Counted from the first letter of the stretch, positions 1 to 12,645 are shown. The stretch is 64,000 nucleotides of DNA from Microvelia longipes (GCA_018340805.1 JACMZG010000008.1:19521118-19585117), one strand, 5' to 3'. The notes: generated from the letters alone by a model not told the origin. A program made the numbers and translations.

Positions 1-639
1 GGCCTGATTTGAAATTGAGGGCGTGGTTAAACAACCAGGACTAACCTTATTGGCTCTCTCCCATTATTTTCCCACGATGTCAATTGATTTGAGTCATGTG
101 TCGTATTATAGAAATTTGAAATATATTTTGACAAAAATAAAATTTCCCTTTCAAATAGCAGTTAAAGTTTTTTCTTACAAAAGTTTTGACGTTGAATTCA
201 AATATGCTTTTAGATTCATGTTTTCTTGTTGAGATTAACGCAATCATAACATTTAATTAAATTTTATGATTGAGCTTTGTTCAACGAAATCATAGCTATT
301 ATTAATAATTATTATTATTGGTAATAAATAACACACGGCTAGAACAATTATTTGACACAAATTAAATTTCACTTTTATGAAACGGTTTAGGTCTATTCTC
401 ATGTAACTTTCGACGCTAAATTTAACTATGGACTTGGCTTCACCCTAGAATGTTTTGAGAAAATATGACCCTCATATTTTTCTTGCCGACCGAATCCAAA
501 AACCGAAAAAAGTTTAAGTCAGAGAGTTAATATTAGAAATGATTTTTGAAAAAATGAGAACTTAGTATCATAAGTAGCAGATTGTTTAAAATTTTTGTTG
601 CCGCGATTTAAAAAAACGATTCTTTATATATTTGAATAC

Positions 640-671
<32 letters not shown>

Positions 672-2349
672 ATATATATATATATAAATATAAATATATA
701 TAAAATACAATAGGCTGAAGAAATTTAAGATAATACAGGAAATGGTAGTAAGAAGCAATAAAACTTAACCAGGTTTCTTTAATAAGAGGTATTAATATTA
801 AAGTATTAATAAGTAAACCAAATTTTAAACATATCAGGTGTACATTTCGGGAATTATTTGCTGCTTACGATCTGACACGACATAACATCATATATTTTCG
901 CATTAAAGGAAAATATTTTTTAATGATAACAAATCAAAGTTAATTACACAGCAGATGGCAGCACTGGCCACCCTTTTTCGCTTCGTCGTGATTACAATAA
1001 TCTCTATAAACTCACTTAAATGCCACCAAACTCTTTGTCCTTTTCTCCCCACTCAAGCAACCTTAACAACTTTTACCCTCCAACTGTTTTGATTTACAGT
1101 CAAAAGTATAAGAAAATGTAAGATAACATTTAGAAAAAAATTATACGCATTTAAAATCAAAAAATTTCAATATTGGTTGACATATATAGAAATGTAAAAG
1201 CTAAGTTATAAAGGTAAGCGGTGTGTTAAAGATCCCTAAAATGAAAAGTTTCCTCTGAACATGAATCAATTTCCGTTATTAGAATCGTCAACTATTTAAT
1301 ACTTAAATGTATTTATTACTTGTTAATTTGAATTACCGTAGGATAATAAGGAAGTCATTGTAGTTTGAAAAAGTTAAATAATGTTAATGTTATTGATTAA
1401 CATATAAAACAATTATGGGGTCGTAAAAATATAATTCTCTGTAGTTAACAGAATAAAGGGTCAGAGAAAATGAAGATAAGGAGCTTATCGGAGCACTGTC
1501 TATCAGTATTTTTCCACCCCCTGTTTTTATCTCTTTATAAAGGCGAAACACTTTACCTCCCTCCTCCGGTCAGAAAGTGAAAAGTAGGAGCTTTTTTATT
1601 ATCCTCAGTGATTCATAATATAAAGTACAAGAAATAAAAGAAGATTCATGGAAAATTGGTGTGTGGCAATTTGTGATTTGATATTTGTTTTTGTATAACC
1701 AAATTTGTAACGCAAATACGATGCATTTTATCAGTGACGAGTTTATGTCAGTATTTCCTTATTTTCTTTAGAATCTTCTGTATAGAAAGGAAGTTATAAT
1801 TGTTATAATATAGATGAACTAGGTTTGAAAATATTACCTGATTGTGCGAAGGTCCTAATTCGACCACAAATATGATGAAAAGGAAGGAACAAGAGGTAAA
1901 ATAAAAATCTATGTAGCATAGCCCATTTCTCTCTTTAATTTATAGATCCCCGATACTCTCTCGTCAATTCTCATAAAACTTGATTTTAAAGAAACTTGGT
2001 AAAAAGTATTTGATCTACGATTGATCCGTAATGTTTACATACGGAAAATGCGTCTTTACATTGTTGTAGAAGGATTCTTCTTACTTTCGGTATTGGTGAC
2101 GAAAATAAAAGTAATTCTACTTATTTTCATAACTAGTGTCAATAGTTAGAAATTTTAATTTGCAATGCGAACTTCTTGCAATGAGTTTTATAGTTCTTTA
2201 CAGCAGTTTTTACAGTTCTTTAGAGTAGTAGTTCTCTACAGCTCATTATAGAATGAACATTTAAGAATGCATGTTTAAGTTTTTGTTGTTTTCGAATTCG
2301 CTTACTTAATTAACATTAAAGAACGTATTAAAGTAGGTATTTTCAAAAA
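1..2349. other. Anonymous AT-rich DNA
   Basis: I see no gene, RNA or recognisable mobile element here. The open frame near the start is short and has AT-rich, non-protein-like composition. An (AT)n tract lies at about 638-690. A less AT-rich pyrimidine patch at about 1500-1600, with a TATAAA-like string, is the only compositional break. It could be regulatory, but nothing else supports that. Confidence 0.6.
638..690. repeat. (AT)n microsatellite
   Basis: Interrupted AT dinucleotide tract of roughly 50 bp. The short interruptions (AATAT) indicate an older, partly decayed tract. Confidence 0.9.
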
Positions 2350-2474
2350 ATGAGTGATGAAGAAAATACTCCGCCTGAATTAATAACATGGGCCAAAAAC
2401 ACCATGCGAGTAAAACGTATTTGCATTTCTCGTGTAGTATTAAAACCCTCGCTTTACTCAGGCTGCAAATCCTC

Positions 2475-2576
2475 ACCTGTTTTCCTCACTAGTTGCGTAA
2501 TGTTCTATTTTATATCGATGGAGACGCCTGGCCTGTAACTAGTTTCTTTTATCTTTTAACGCCCTAAGAAGTTCAA

Positions 2577-2644
<68 letters not shown>

Positions 2645-2775
2645 ATATTATATATATGGCCATGGCCATAGCTTTGAAGTTCATAGCGCGTTAAAAGATA
2701 AAAGAAACTAGTTACAAGCCAGGCGTCTCCATTGATTTAAATTAGTACATTACCCAACTAGTGAGGAAAACAGGT
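2475..2775. repeat. Foldback inverted repeat with (AT)n at its centre
   Basis: The left arm (2475-2578) and right arm (2672-2775) are inverted copies of about 104 bp. Both contain the SpeI-type string ACTAGT and a shared GAGACGCCTGG block. The arms differ by a few substitutions and one small gap, so they are diverged but clear. The loop is almost entirely an AT microsatellite (about 2579-2656) followed by GGCCATGGCC, itself a palindrome. A short open frame covers the left arm and has no protein similarity I recognise. This looks like a non-autonomous foldback or MITE-like element. No target duplication could be fixed. Confidence 0.75.
2577..2656. repeat. (AT)n microsatellite inside a foldback
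   Basis: AT tract with TAT interruptions forming the loop of the surrounding inverted repeat. A second AT tract, followed by (AC)n, lies just outside the right arm at about 2779-2848. Confidence 0.9.
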
Positions 2776-2778
2776 ATA

Positions 2779-2788
2779 ATAATATATA

Positions 2789-2829
<41 letters not shown>

Positions 2830-2862
2830 TGCACACACACACACACAAACACATATATGTAA
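2779..2862. repeat. Compound (AT)n-(AC)n microsatellite
   Basis: An AT tract runs to about 2825 and is followed by a short GCACTGC spacer and an (AC)n run. It begins immediately outside the right arm of the 2.5-2.8 kb foldback. Confidence 0.85.
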
Positions 2863-3147
2863 TGCAAAATTGCATTTTTTTTGTTTAGTTCACGGTACTT
2901 CGTCTTTTTTTCTGTATGATCAACATTTTATAATATTTCCTAACATTTTCTGTAGCTTGCCAAACATATTTGATAAGGAAAAAAAAAATCTTCACTTAGA
3001 CAAGTTTTAGTTTTTATTTAAATCCTTGTAATCATTTTAGCTCTATTCGGTGTATTAGTCAAATTCATGAATATTATTTCGATTTCGAATTAAACAAATA
3101 TTAATTTTGTTTGATAAATTCTAATAAAATAGGAATTGAAAGAAAAC

Positions 3148-3216
3148 AGTCTCTCCACAATAACTTGTTATAATAAACAAGGCCGACTTTCGGTCTTACA
3201 GACCATCATCATCATC
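3148..3216 (-). repeat. Hairpin-core repeat (hammerhead-like motif), single arm
   Basis: On the minus strand this reads GATGATGATG, then a GGTCT/AGACC stem with a short loop, then GAAAG. On the plus strand an AGTCTCTCCACA string (3148-3159) sits 20-30 bp away from the core. The same combination is seen near 15.3-15.6, 17.7 and 63.4-63.6 kb, so this is a further copy of that family. The CTGAWGA half is replaced by GATGATGA, so the core is degenerate. It could alternatively be a fragment of a Penelope-like element end. Confidence 0.5.
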
Positions 3217-3219
3217 TAA

Positions 3220-5370
3220 TAAAATACTTTTTGATTCATTAACTGAGTTATATTGAAAGGTAAGACTTTAAGCTGCTAGTAAAGTGACGATATAAACCAA
3301 AATACAGGAAAATACTAGTATTTTAAACTGCTACAATTAATTATGGAATAATTATACACACGAGGAATTATACCGTAGACTTTAAACCAATTATATAACT
3401 TCTTACATTATTAATTACACTTTTTATGTTTTTAATTACTATATTTATCATTTTCAGTAATACGTTTAGTATGACAAAAAATTATTTATAACGTCACAGA
3501 AGAATTGAATTTTTTAACAAACATAGTAAAAATAAATTACTCTGAGATTGTCTTCTTAGTCGATTAGACAAGAGAAAGTTATGAAATATATATAAATTAT
3601 TTTAAAACCAAGGTTAGAACTCGAAAATAATATTTTAATATGTTCATCGATAATTGAAGAACACAAGTTTAATAATGTTTATTTTACGTAAAGAAGAAAC
3701 AATTAAAAATATTTCTTTAAACTAATGAAAAGTAAGGCACGATTTTCATATTAATATAGTAGTTAATAATAAATATAATTAAACATTTATTAGAAGACTT
3801 TCAGTAATAAGATACACGATGTAATGATTCGTTTTATTCTTCTTGCTGTGATTAATGTGTTCATTTCCTCAGCCAAAATATTCTTTCTTTTTTTCACACT
3901 AAATTTATTTCTTTCTTTATTATAATTTTAACACTTTTAACCAGTATTGTTTTTTTTTCAATATTGAATATTTTCGTTTCTCATGTTTGAAGTTATTGAT
4001 TTTCTCTCTCTTAAGTTTTGTCACTTTAATTTTTAAGTAGTTTTACTTTTCCTCACTTACCAGCATAGGTATAAAGGAAAAGCGTTGGAAATCCTGAGCC
4101 GAGATAATATCGCTGTTATGAATATTTAAAGAAGAAAGATTTAGTTGTGGGGAGAGAAGGGGTCGATTCCTCTTTATGCACCCAGTTGAAATATACGAGT
4201 TTGTATTTATGATTATAATATTTTCTATAATGCTATAATATCAATGTCATAATTATTTCAGTGATTCCAATTATAATAAATTATAAACACACGTTTAATG
4301 AGTTTGAAAAAGAGATTAATTAAATGATATTATGAAATAACAGGAAAGGAGTGAGGTATCATTATTGAAATGGTTTTCTCACTAAGTGATGATAAAAATA
4401 CTAAATAAATGCCAGCAGGAAAACCCGAGCAACATTTTTCCATTTTCTTTCTCATAGTGAGCTCTGTAGGGAGTGTAATGGGATATAGAGCATGCCGGGG
4501 GGAGAACGAGCATGTCAGGGGGAGTGAAAGAGCATGCTCGGGGCAAGAAAAGATACTAAAAACAACCCCGAAAACTAATGTTTAGTAGAATAACAATTCA
4601 TTAATAATACTTAAAGAAAACAATTTGCTGAATAAAACTGCCTGCTTAAATCTTATCGCCATTATAAAATTGTTAGACAATTAAATACACTTAAATAAAA
4701 GTTAACGGTAGACGTATATAGTGCGTTTTTACACAGCATTTTTCCATACCGGTAAACTTAAAAGTTACATTTGGATCAAACTAATTTGAGTAAAAGTTGC
4801 AAAATGGTTTATTTTTATTAAAAAAATTCTAATAAACACAAGTAAATAAATTTATGGTTTTAACAAATGACCATTAAAATTAAATTTCAAATTGCATAGG
4901 ACATGGTATTGATTGACAAATATGGATGACTATCATAGTATTTTTAGTCCCCTGAAAAACATACAGTGGAATTCAATATTTTAAATCCAACCATTTTTAG
5001 TGAATAACAGTATAAAATAGTAATTTTTAAATTTAAAAAAAAATATCAATTAAGAAAACTTAGTATAATTTTCTTTTATATTATGATTATAATGTTAAGT
5101 TTATCAAAGCTAAAATTATATTGCTTTGCATATATAGAGATTACATTTGTCTTTTTGAGTTTGATTTGAACTGAACCCTCTGTATAAAGGGCCAGGGACT
5201 GTACATGTCGGAGACTTTCAGAGCTTTATCTATAAAGCAATATATGAAACAGAAAAAACTTTTCACGAGTATCAACCAAGCAAATATAAGTTTCCTTTAT
5301 ACTGAAAATCAAATGTGAAAGTGTTTTTAATGCTTTGAGGAAGAATGCTTATTCATTTCACATAGGAATT
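3220..5370. other. Anonymous AT-rich DNA
   Basis: No gene or transposon protein is visible in either strand. The stretch is extremely AT-rich. The only structured piece is a short GC-rich tandem repeat at about 4488-4546. Confidence 0.55.
4488..4546. repeat. Three-copy GC-rich tandem repeat
   Basis: About three copies of a 21-22 bp unit beginning GAGCATG and containing a run of Gs. The preceding bases are also purine-rich. The G-runs (four to six Gs) are unusual against the AT-rich background and could in principle form a quadruplex-like structure. Confidence 0.6.
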
Positions 5371-5375
5371 TAGTG

Positions 5376-5550
5376 CTTCAGAATGGCCGAGTGATGTGCT
5401 TGGATTTATATATACTCTCAGCTAAAGAGCGATGCCTCTTTCAGCTTGGGTTCTAATCAAGATTAGGACGGTATTTGATTCCCTAACGGAGGTACATGGT
5501 GTCTCCAAACTAATGATCTGATTCCTAGGGTTTGAATAAGTGATTCCCTT
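5376..5550 (+). repeat. Degenerate tRNA-derived SINE (tRNA-Ser/Leu-like head)
   Basis: A box A-like string TGGCCGAGTGATGTGC (about 5384-5399) is followed 50-60 bp later by a box B-like string GGGTTCTAATC (about 5448). That order and spacing match the internal RNA polymerase III promoter of a class II tRNA such as tRNA-Ser or tRNA-Leu, whose long variable arm explains the wide gap. A non-tRNA body with moderate GC content follows to about 5550. Box B carries mismatches and the acceptor stem does not close, so this is not a functional tRNA. No clear target duplication is visible. Confidence 0.5.
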
Positions 5551-7950
5551 CCCCCTCCAATCTTATGTAAATTAATTATTAGAACTGTTACAATTGTGAA
5601 TGAAAGAGTGACTTCAGGAGCTTGAAGAAAATAAATAGAATTAGTAAACCGTTGCGTTTGTTAGTACATATTTGATTAAATTTCTAAAAAAATAATACCC
5701 GAGAAACATACTTCCATTTTTACTATGGGCCCCTTAGTGCCACGGCTCATAGTTAGGAAACACTAGTGCAGGGTGTTACTAAACTTTGTGCAAATTTTTC
5801 TACTTAGGGATTTACATCAAAATTTTAATTTGTTACTTACAGTCTAAATTTTTTACATTTCCTAGAAGAATAATCAATTTAAGGCGGACAGGTAAGAAGT
5901 TAGGGCGGGAGAAAGTTTGTTTTCGGTGGAAAACCATACTGATTAGGTGTCCATCTGCCCACATAGGACAGAAAATGTCGAAGTATTATACTGTAAAAAG
6001 GAAGCTCATCCTAGATACTTCCTACCTGATGTAATTTCCTTGCATTACATTTCGACCAACACAGTCACAGCAGTGAACAGTATGTTAGGGTAGAATACAA
6101 ATAGACGGAACATACCTTGTGCAATATTATAAATGTCTGCATTATATTACACTTCGTAAATAGTTTATAGAAGTGACTTCAAAAATTCCAATCGAATTAG
6201 AGTCAAATTCAGCATAAGTATTATTCAAATACTAGTGAAGAGATCATGACTGTTCCTTTTAGTCCAAAAGTAAATTAGGGTGTCTTCACATCCGCATCGA
6301 ATATCGAAATGGTAAAAGAATGCGTTGTAATAGACAAAGGCATACATACTTAGAGACTTCGCTTGCTTAATTTGTACGATGAAAATTACGATCATAAGAA
6401 ATAAGTTAGAAAAAAAGTGCAGGCTATTCTAAAGGCATTTCTCAGCAAATAAATTAACTAACACGGAAAGAAAGGGGTTTTCATGAGGTGAATTCTACCC
6501 TTCCCTGTCTTCCTAATCGGTAGTGTCCATCTAGAATAATATGTTAGTAGGGATGTATAATAGTCATTTCGGATGAAACAGTAGGGGTGGGCAATAAATC
6601 AGATTGTTACAACGTCTTTTATACAGTGGATAAATTCATCGTATACTGAATTTCGAACAGATGCTTTTTATCAAAATAAATTTTGTGCCATTATTTTCTT
6701 AATATTATGTATTTTATGGATGACTAAAACAAATGATATAAGTCTACTCTGGGTATATTAGGTCCATATAATATATATTTAGTCAAAGTGGGATAAAATC
6801 CCGAACCCTTACAATTCGTCATCTACAACCATCAAAATCGAAAATTGTTTATTTTTTTGTAATAACAGTCAAATTTTGATGCATTGATATAAAGATGGAG
6901 CTTCCTCAAGTTTTTTCTCATTCTCTAATTATATTTTATTTTTAAAACACCTTCTGTTGTTTTACCACTTCTCTATCTCTACATAACTAATTAATATAAA
7001 ACGCGTTGATAATAACCGTATAATATAAAGTGGAAGTAATTTATAAGTGTTGAAAAGCATTATAAAGCAGGAGGGTGGAGAGAAGCGAGGGTTTCTTGTA
7101 GGTTTGTATTGGGACACCGACTCTCTTGTGTGGCTTTTTAAATCTATTTCCTTCTCTTAATACACATCACTGAATTTTTCTATATATGTCATTTCATCAC
7201 TCTCATTTAAAAATCACTCACATTTATATTACTCTAAATAAATGAAAATGTTACATACGAAAAAAATATTTTAACGACTACAATTTAAAAGACACAACAG
7301 AATTAAATTTATAATTAGGAAAAAAAGATCAAGCTGCTACATGAGCCTTCCTTTTGGTTTATATTTAACACTTAACTAGACGACATTTATCTATGTCACT
7401 AGTTAATGTGGGTACAAAGATTGGATTAAACATTATTTACTGAAGGTGTAAAACTTACAATAATACTTTTTAAATTAAAATCTAATATCTAATTTTACAA
7501 TTAATTTAAACCATATATCCAGTATTTACAAGTATAGGCTACATCAATTTTAACGTCTGCCTTTTAGCCTTAGTTTTACCCCTAGGAATTTCCCTCTGTA
7601 TTTATGAAACCCTTTACAGCGGTTGGTGTCCAAGCAACTAGAATAAGATTATATTCCTACTAGATGGTTAATACCTCCTATCTGTATTTAGAGTTAACAA
7701 TTAACTATCAATTCTGAGATTTTTAGTTACTTGATCATCACATTAATAAATAATTCCGGCGTGTTGGTCCGCATGCCGTGCGAGATTCCTGTGGTATGCG
7801 TGTTTCCGCCCTTAACAATTAATTTCTTGCTTAAATTTCTGGTTTATGCTTTATAACTATATCAGTATTCAATTCGTTACTTCTTACCAATTCTTACTTC
7901 TTAACCGTTACTTCTTTTTATCTGTATTTTTCGAAGAAAATGCGTACATT
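5551..7950. other. Anonymous AT-rich DNA
   Basis: No supported gene. A purine-rich patch at about 7065-7135 and pyrimidine-rich patches near 5540 stand out slightly in composition. I see no transposon motif or RNA gene. Confidence 0.5.
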
Positions 7951-7957
7951 TATTCAA

Positions 7958-8015
7958 TTTGATGTACCAACTATGCCTCCGAAATTGGCAGTTCACACCA
8001 TTGTTTGCACTAGTT
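7958..8015. repeat. Short dispersed repeat, copy 1
   Basis: A segment of about 55 bp containing ACTATGC, a TTGGCAGT block and CACACCAT closely resembles 40171-40230 in the same orientation. The family is unknown. No coding capacity is evident. Confidence 0.45.
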
Positions 8016-8232
8016 AACTCAGTTATTTTTTAAAATATTTCGATTTCCTTTAAAAAACAGAAAAAATAGTAAAAAAGTAGTGGTTTTAAATTAAGTAACT
8101 GGTGCAGTTATAAAGCATAAACCAAAGGCTTAAGCAAGAGCAACTGGACAAATGTAACTTAAGCAAATGGACCCCCGCGCCAAAATTTATATAATGTAAA
8201 TAAAACGTTAAAAAATGATTGTCCATACTAGG

Positions 8233-8322
8233 GCCCGTATTCAAAGACATTTTCCTTACCTAAACTATAAACCTTACATTTTTCTTAAGGCCTCCTTAAG
8301 GAAAATGTCTTTGAATACGGGC
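8233..8322. mobile_element. 90-bp palindromic MITE
   Basis: The two 26-bp ends starting GCCCGTATTCAAAGAC are perfect inverted copies (8233-8258 and 8297-8322), with a loop of about 38 bp. The perfect match indicates either recent insertion or gene-conversion-like maintenance. Very short, highly symmetrical elements of this kind are typically non-autonomous DNA transposons. I see no unambiguous target duplication, so the superfamily cannot be assigned. The whole element could fold as one hairpin. Confidence 0.75.
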
Positions 8323-8686
8323 ATTAAATTCAAACCTAGGTAACCTACCTTTGTGTACGTGGTACACATTGTATTACTTAAGAGCTCGAATTGACTCCGG
8401 ACTGTATTTATTCAGCTCATGACCCCAAAAACATAGAAAACGACACCTCGTTTCTATTATCATATAATAGAATTATATTTATGAATTCTATTTAAACATA
8501 TACAATTTTAGACATATAAAAATTTATATGTATATTGACTGCCTCTTAGGGTTTCTGGTAATTTTCTGGTAACATAGATTGGTCGTATTGACTCCTGACC
8601 GGGTTTATTCGATTAGGACTCTTTTACTGGTGAAGAATTCAAACCGGATAAATAAAGTCACAACAATCTGCTTTTTATCAGGTTCG

Positions 8687-8705
8687 ATATATATATATAT
8701 ATAAT

Positions 8706-8752
<47 letters not shown>

Positions 8753-8768
8753 GTATGTATGTGTGTAT
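8687..8768. repeat. (AT)n-(GT) microsatellite
   Basis: AT tract with two interruptions, passing at its right end into TATG/TGTG repeats. The minus-strand open frame across it is only a translation of the repeat. Confidence 0.9.
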
Positions 8769-8989
8769 AAAGTCTATTGTATCGTATTTTTTCGTGATAA
8801 GAGACTATTGAAACAGATTTTCGGTACACTCTCGAGCTCAGCACCGTGACGCCTATTATATTATCGATTTTTTCGCTAATGTAATATGGAAATTCACTAG
8901 AAAAGTAAAGGTTTGTCAAAATGCATTTGTTTTGCTATTAGTTTGTCTACCTATAATTAAAATAAAAAAGTTACAAATGCAGTAAAAGT

Positions 8990-9620
8990 CAACAAAATTA
9001 CTCAGTAACCTGGATAATGCTTTATGTAAAAATTAAAATCGTCATGGAAAAAGGAAGTAAATCCTCCTACTATTAAAAAAAGTGTAACGATTTGTAACGA
9101 AAAATTCGACATCAAATTTTTGCCTTCTATAATATATAAATTTATTAAAAACAAGGATACATTTAAAATATAAGCCATCCAATGATGTATACTGTATGTG
9201 GTATGTACTGTACCTAAAGCTTGAATCACAAAATTTTTTATATTGAATAAATGAATACGTAGGTAAATAATATTTTCTCTAAAGCAAAAAAATTTAGATC
9301 CTTATATAATTATGAACCGCATTGCGCATTTTCTTACAAGGAAATTATGGAAAAAGGATATTATTGTCTTTTGCACTTATTCTTTCATTAGCTCATAGCA
9401 ATAATATGTATTATTATGGAGGAGGGGTAAGGAGCTAAAAATTATTGTATCTCCACCGTTCTACGGTGCAATAGAGACTCCGGCTATATAGTTGGCTTTA
9501 ATGTCTAATATATTAAATTCTTGCAGACATTCTTAAATGTTAGCAATATAATTGTTTATTTCTTAAATCTTTAAGAAATAAACACACTACTAAGAAATTT
9601 ACACACTTTTTCTTACTAGC
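8990..9620. other. Anonymous AT-rich DNA
   Basis: No gene is visible. Short open frames here are AT-rich chance frames without recognisable domains. Confidence 0.5.
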
Positions 9621-9627
9621 ATAGAAA

Positions 9628-9651
9628 ATATATAGTATATATAATATATAT

Positions 9652-9706
<55 letters not shown>

Positions 9707-9798
9707 CATATATATATATATATAATATATATTATATATATATTCATATATATATATATATATATATAATATATATATATATATATAATATATATATA

Positions 9799-9884
<86 letters not shown>

Positions 9885-9906
9885 ATATATATTATATATA
9901 TATATA
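9628..9906. repeat. Long interrupted (AT)n block
   Basis: About 280 bp of AT dinucleotides with many AATAT/TTATAT phase shifts, and CATACATACA near 9702. The protein-like frame over it is purely isoleucine/tyrosine repeat translation and not a gene. Confidence 0.95.
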
Positions 9907-10504
9907 GAATATATTCCATCCGTGTTATAAAAAAGAGTTGCTATGCACATTTATCTCAATACATGCCACATAATAAAAGCGCTTTCCAGGGTAAATATTA
10001 TCAACTCAGCAAAGATTCTCTTTTGTTAAAATCGGAGAAGTTAAAGTAAAATATCGTCGAAAGGATTGGGAACAAATAGTCATTTTTATCACCTTTTAAG
10101 TAGCGCCACACTCAGACTAACTCCCACAGTTAGCAAACACTATCATTCCATCTAACTACATATTTATTATACCTTTTAGCTTTATTTACTTAATGCAATC
10201 TTTTTTCCCCACCTTCATTATCCACATCAATATAGATTTATTGCTTACTTATGTGTCTATTCAATTTATTTTTTGAGGTAATAATAATTATTATAATATT
10301 AACGATATGTTTAACTTCCTTTATGTGAGCGTTGATTTATATTTCATCTAATTTTTGTATACTTAATTTTTTTTAAATATTTTTGATACTTTTATGTAAT
10401 TTAAAATATGGTTTGCTTAATTTGTTTTTATATTAAATTCTCCTTATTTGTAGGAACGTTCCTTCGCATTTTATAAATATATATATTCTTAAATCTAAAA
10501 GAAA

Positions 10505-10670
10505 TTTGGCATATGGCGAGATGTTGGGATAATTACGAAGCCTATTCTTTGGAAAAAAATTATTTTTGCAACTTGATGGCGTTAAAACAAGGTGTCATAC
10601 AAGCTAAATCGATTGACACCGGTTTCAGCTCAATCGGACCATCTAAAGTAGCGAAAATATATGCAACATT
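10505..10670 (+). repeat. Dispersed repeat of unknown family, copy 1
   Basis: The segment with GCGAGATGTTG, a GAAGCCTATT block and CGGTTTCAGCTCAATCGGAC recurs in diverged form at about 31690-31890. A related CGGTTTCAGCTCAATCAGAC block flanks the hAT-like insertion at 34.15 kb. A start codon at 10513 opens an 89-codon frame, but because the DNA is a repeat this is probably not a gene. The function is unknown. Confidence 0.5.
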
Positions 10671-10790
10671 TTGTTGTACATCACTTGTTTTATTTATTCT
10701 TTTCTCTGCTGCTAGTTTCTGTGTAATTTCAAATATTAATTTATTTCCGTATAATTATTATTTTAATTTCATCAAAACGTAACTGATTAG

Positions 10791-10905
10791 TATAATTTAT
10801 TTATTTAATAAATATAAAAATAGCAGTATTATTTATTTATTTAATAAATATAAAAAAGTAGTATTATATATTTATTTAATAAATAATAAATATTACATAT
10901 ATAAT
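10791..10905. repeat. AT-rich tandem repeat
   Basis: Two to three imperfect copies of a unit of about 38 bp built on TTTATTTATTTAATAAATAT and AGTATTA. Each copy contains the internal palindrome ATTTATTTAATAAAT. Confidence 0.7.
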
Positions 10906-12480
10906 AAATATAATGATCGGTCTTTTACTTACAAAATATTCCTCTGTATAGACAAGATTAACTTGAATAAGTAGATGAAATAACATTTTTTTAAAGATTA
11001 ATAAACCAATATAAAACAAAAAAAAAAAAATACTTATAATACAAAATACTAAAAAAAAACTAGTTTTAAAACTATAAAATAGAAAATCACAATATTAGTT
11101 AGTCGTGATAGTTAGTACTGTTAGTTTATACAATATTTGTTTTATTTTAACAGTAAATCAGTATTTTACTTGTTTATGCTCAAATTTTCTTTATACATCT
11201 CACATATTTCTTCATACATTTTCACCTTAACTATTTATCTGTACATCATATATGTATTTTAGCAATTCAGTATTTGTATTTATGTGTTCTTTTTATAATT
11301 TAATAGTATTTTTATTATCGTTATTATTATTTTATTTTATCCATTACGCTTTCTACTATAAATTGTTTTGTATGTTTATTTCCTAGTTCAATTTCATTAT
11401 ACTGTTAAAATTGTGAAGTAAAATACTTTAGTTTAACTTAAATGCATTAAATTGATGGAGGTGATATTTAATACAATAAAATTTGAATTATATTTTGCAT
11501 TATCATTGATACAAAATAAAAGCCAATTAAACTAACAAAATTATAAATATTTGTATAATATTAAAATAATATAAATTAAAAATTCTACATAAGTATACTT
11601 TTATGTATATTTATCAATATATAAACACAAGAAAAATAATAAATAAAAATTGAATATTTAAAATGACGAATACAAAAACAATAAAAAAATGAATATAAGG
11701 TATTAAAAACACATAAATGTAATAAAAAATGATTATAAAATGAATTAACAACAATAAACTAGTAAAAAAGTGCGATAAAAAGAAATAAGTTAAGTTAATT
11801 AAGCTAATAAGTTTTTTAAGCAGATTATCTTTACTTAAATGTAATGAGGTCAAAATATGATGGGAGGGAGGGGGAGGGGTAATAAATGCACAGGGGTTAA
11901 AAGATAAAGAGAAAAATTAAATTATCATTAAAATATGGATGGGTTTATCTGGGTCAACAATGATTAATTAAATTAGTTTATGATACCTGTTACAACCCGG
12001 GGAGGGGGGGGGGGTGGTTATGCGGTTCTAAGCACTACAACCATGCAAGCTATATTTTATTTACCTTGGAAATCCACTGCGAAATCCAAATTTAAATCCA
12101 ACTTGGCTGTTTTTTTGTTATCACTTTATTGGTGAGATTAATTGGAGTAATCCGTTATCAGTTTCTTATCACTTATCACTGCATTTATTTTTATAAAAAA
12201 AGTTTTAATTTGGTTGTCACTTTCAATCCAAATTTTAACACTATTAACCACTTCTTTTCAAACAAATTGTCACTTGCTTCATAAACAATAAATTACGCGA
12301 TTAATTAAAAAAAATAAAAATACGCGTCTTTTTTATTTTTCCAATATTTATGCAAGAAGTTATCACTTGATAAACATCAAACACAGTTTTTATCGTGCAC
12401 GTTATCCCAAATATATCACATGACAAAAATAAATAAAAAATAAAAACGTAATAAAAAAATATTGAAAATTATAATTTGAA
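10906..12480. other. Anonymous AT-rich DNA
   Basis: No supported gene. G-rich runs at about 11860-11880 and 12001-12017 interrupt otherwise very AT-rich sequence. The minus-strand frame at about 11614-11853 is hydrophobic because of T-rich codons and shows no family features. Confidence 0.5.
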
Positions 12481-12494
12481 ATAAAAGTAAAGTA

Positions 12495-12645
12495 AATAGG
12501 CGAAAGAGAGGGTAGGATCTAGCCCATTTGAAAGCGAGGCAGAGACTGGCTCGTGCTGGTCTGTGACGTCACAAACTCCCTCGCACCCGGCCCTCGTAGT
12601 GTTCTCTATCCCCTCTACACCATCTCGTAGTAAAGTGAGTGAGTT
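12495..12645 (+). promoter_or_regulatory. GC-rich island with CRE palindrome; candidate promoter or first exon
   Basis: In a very AT-rich setting this stretch of about 150 bp has GC-rich, CT-rich composition and contains the palindrome TGACGTCA (about 12566-12573), the consensus cAMP response element bound by CREB/ATF factors. A 5' splice donor-like AAGTGAGT follows at about 12634. I see no TATA box or coding frame that would confirm a promoter. A conserved noncoding element, or a fragment of another repeat, would look the same. The assignment is an inference from composition and two motifs. Confidence 0.3.

Noticed and set aside
9599..9919. Open frames rich in I and Y across AT tracts (also at 20.4, 30.2, 38.2, 38.8, 39.9, 42.6, 52.6 and 61.8 kb)
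   Set aside because: They are direct translations of (AT)n and (AC)n microsatellites with no other sequence content.
10513..10782. 89-codon ATG frame starting MARCWDNYEAY
   Set aside because: Its first half lies in a dispersed repeat also present at 31.7 kb, where the frame is not conserved.
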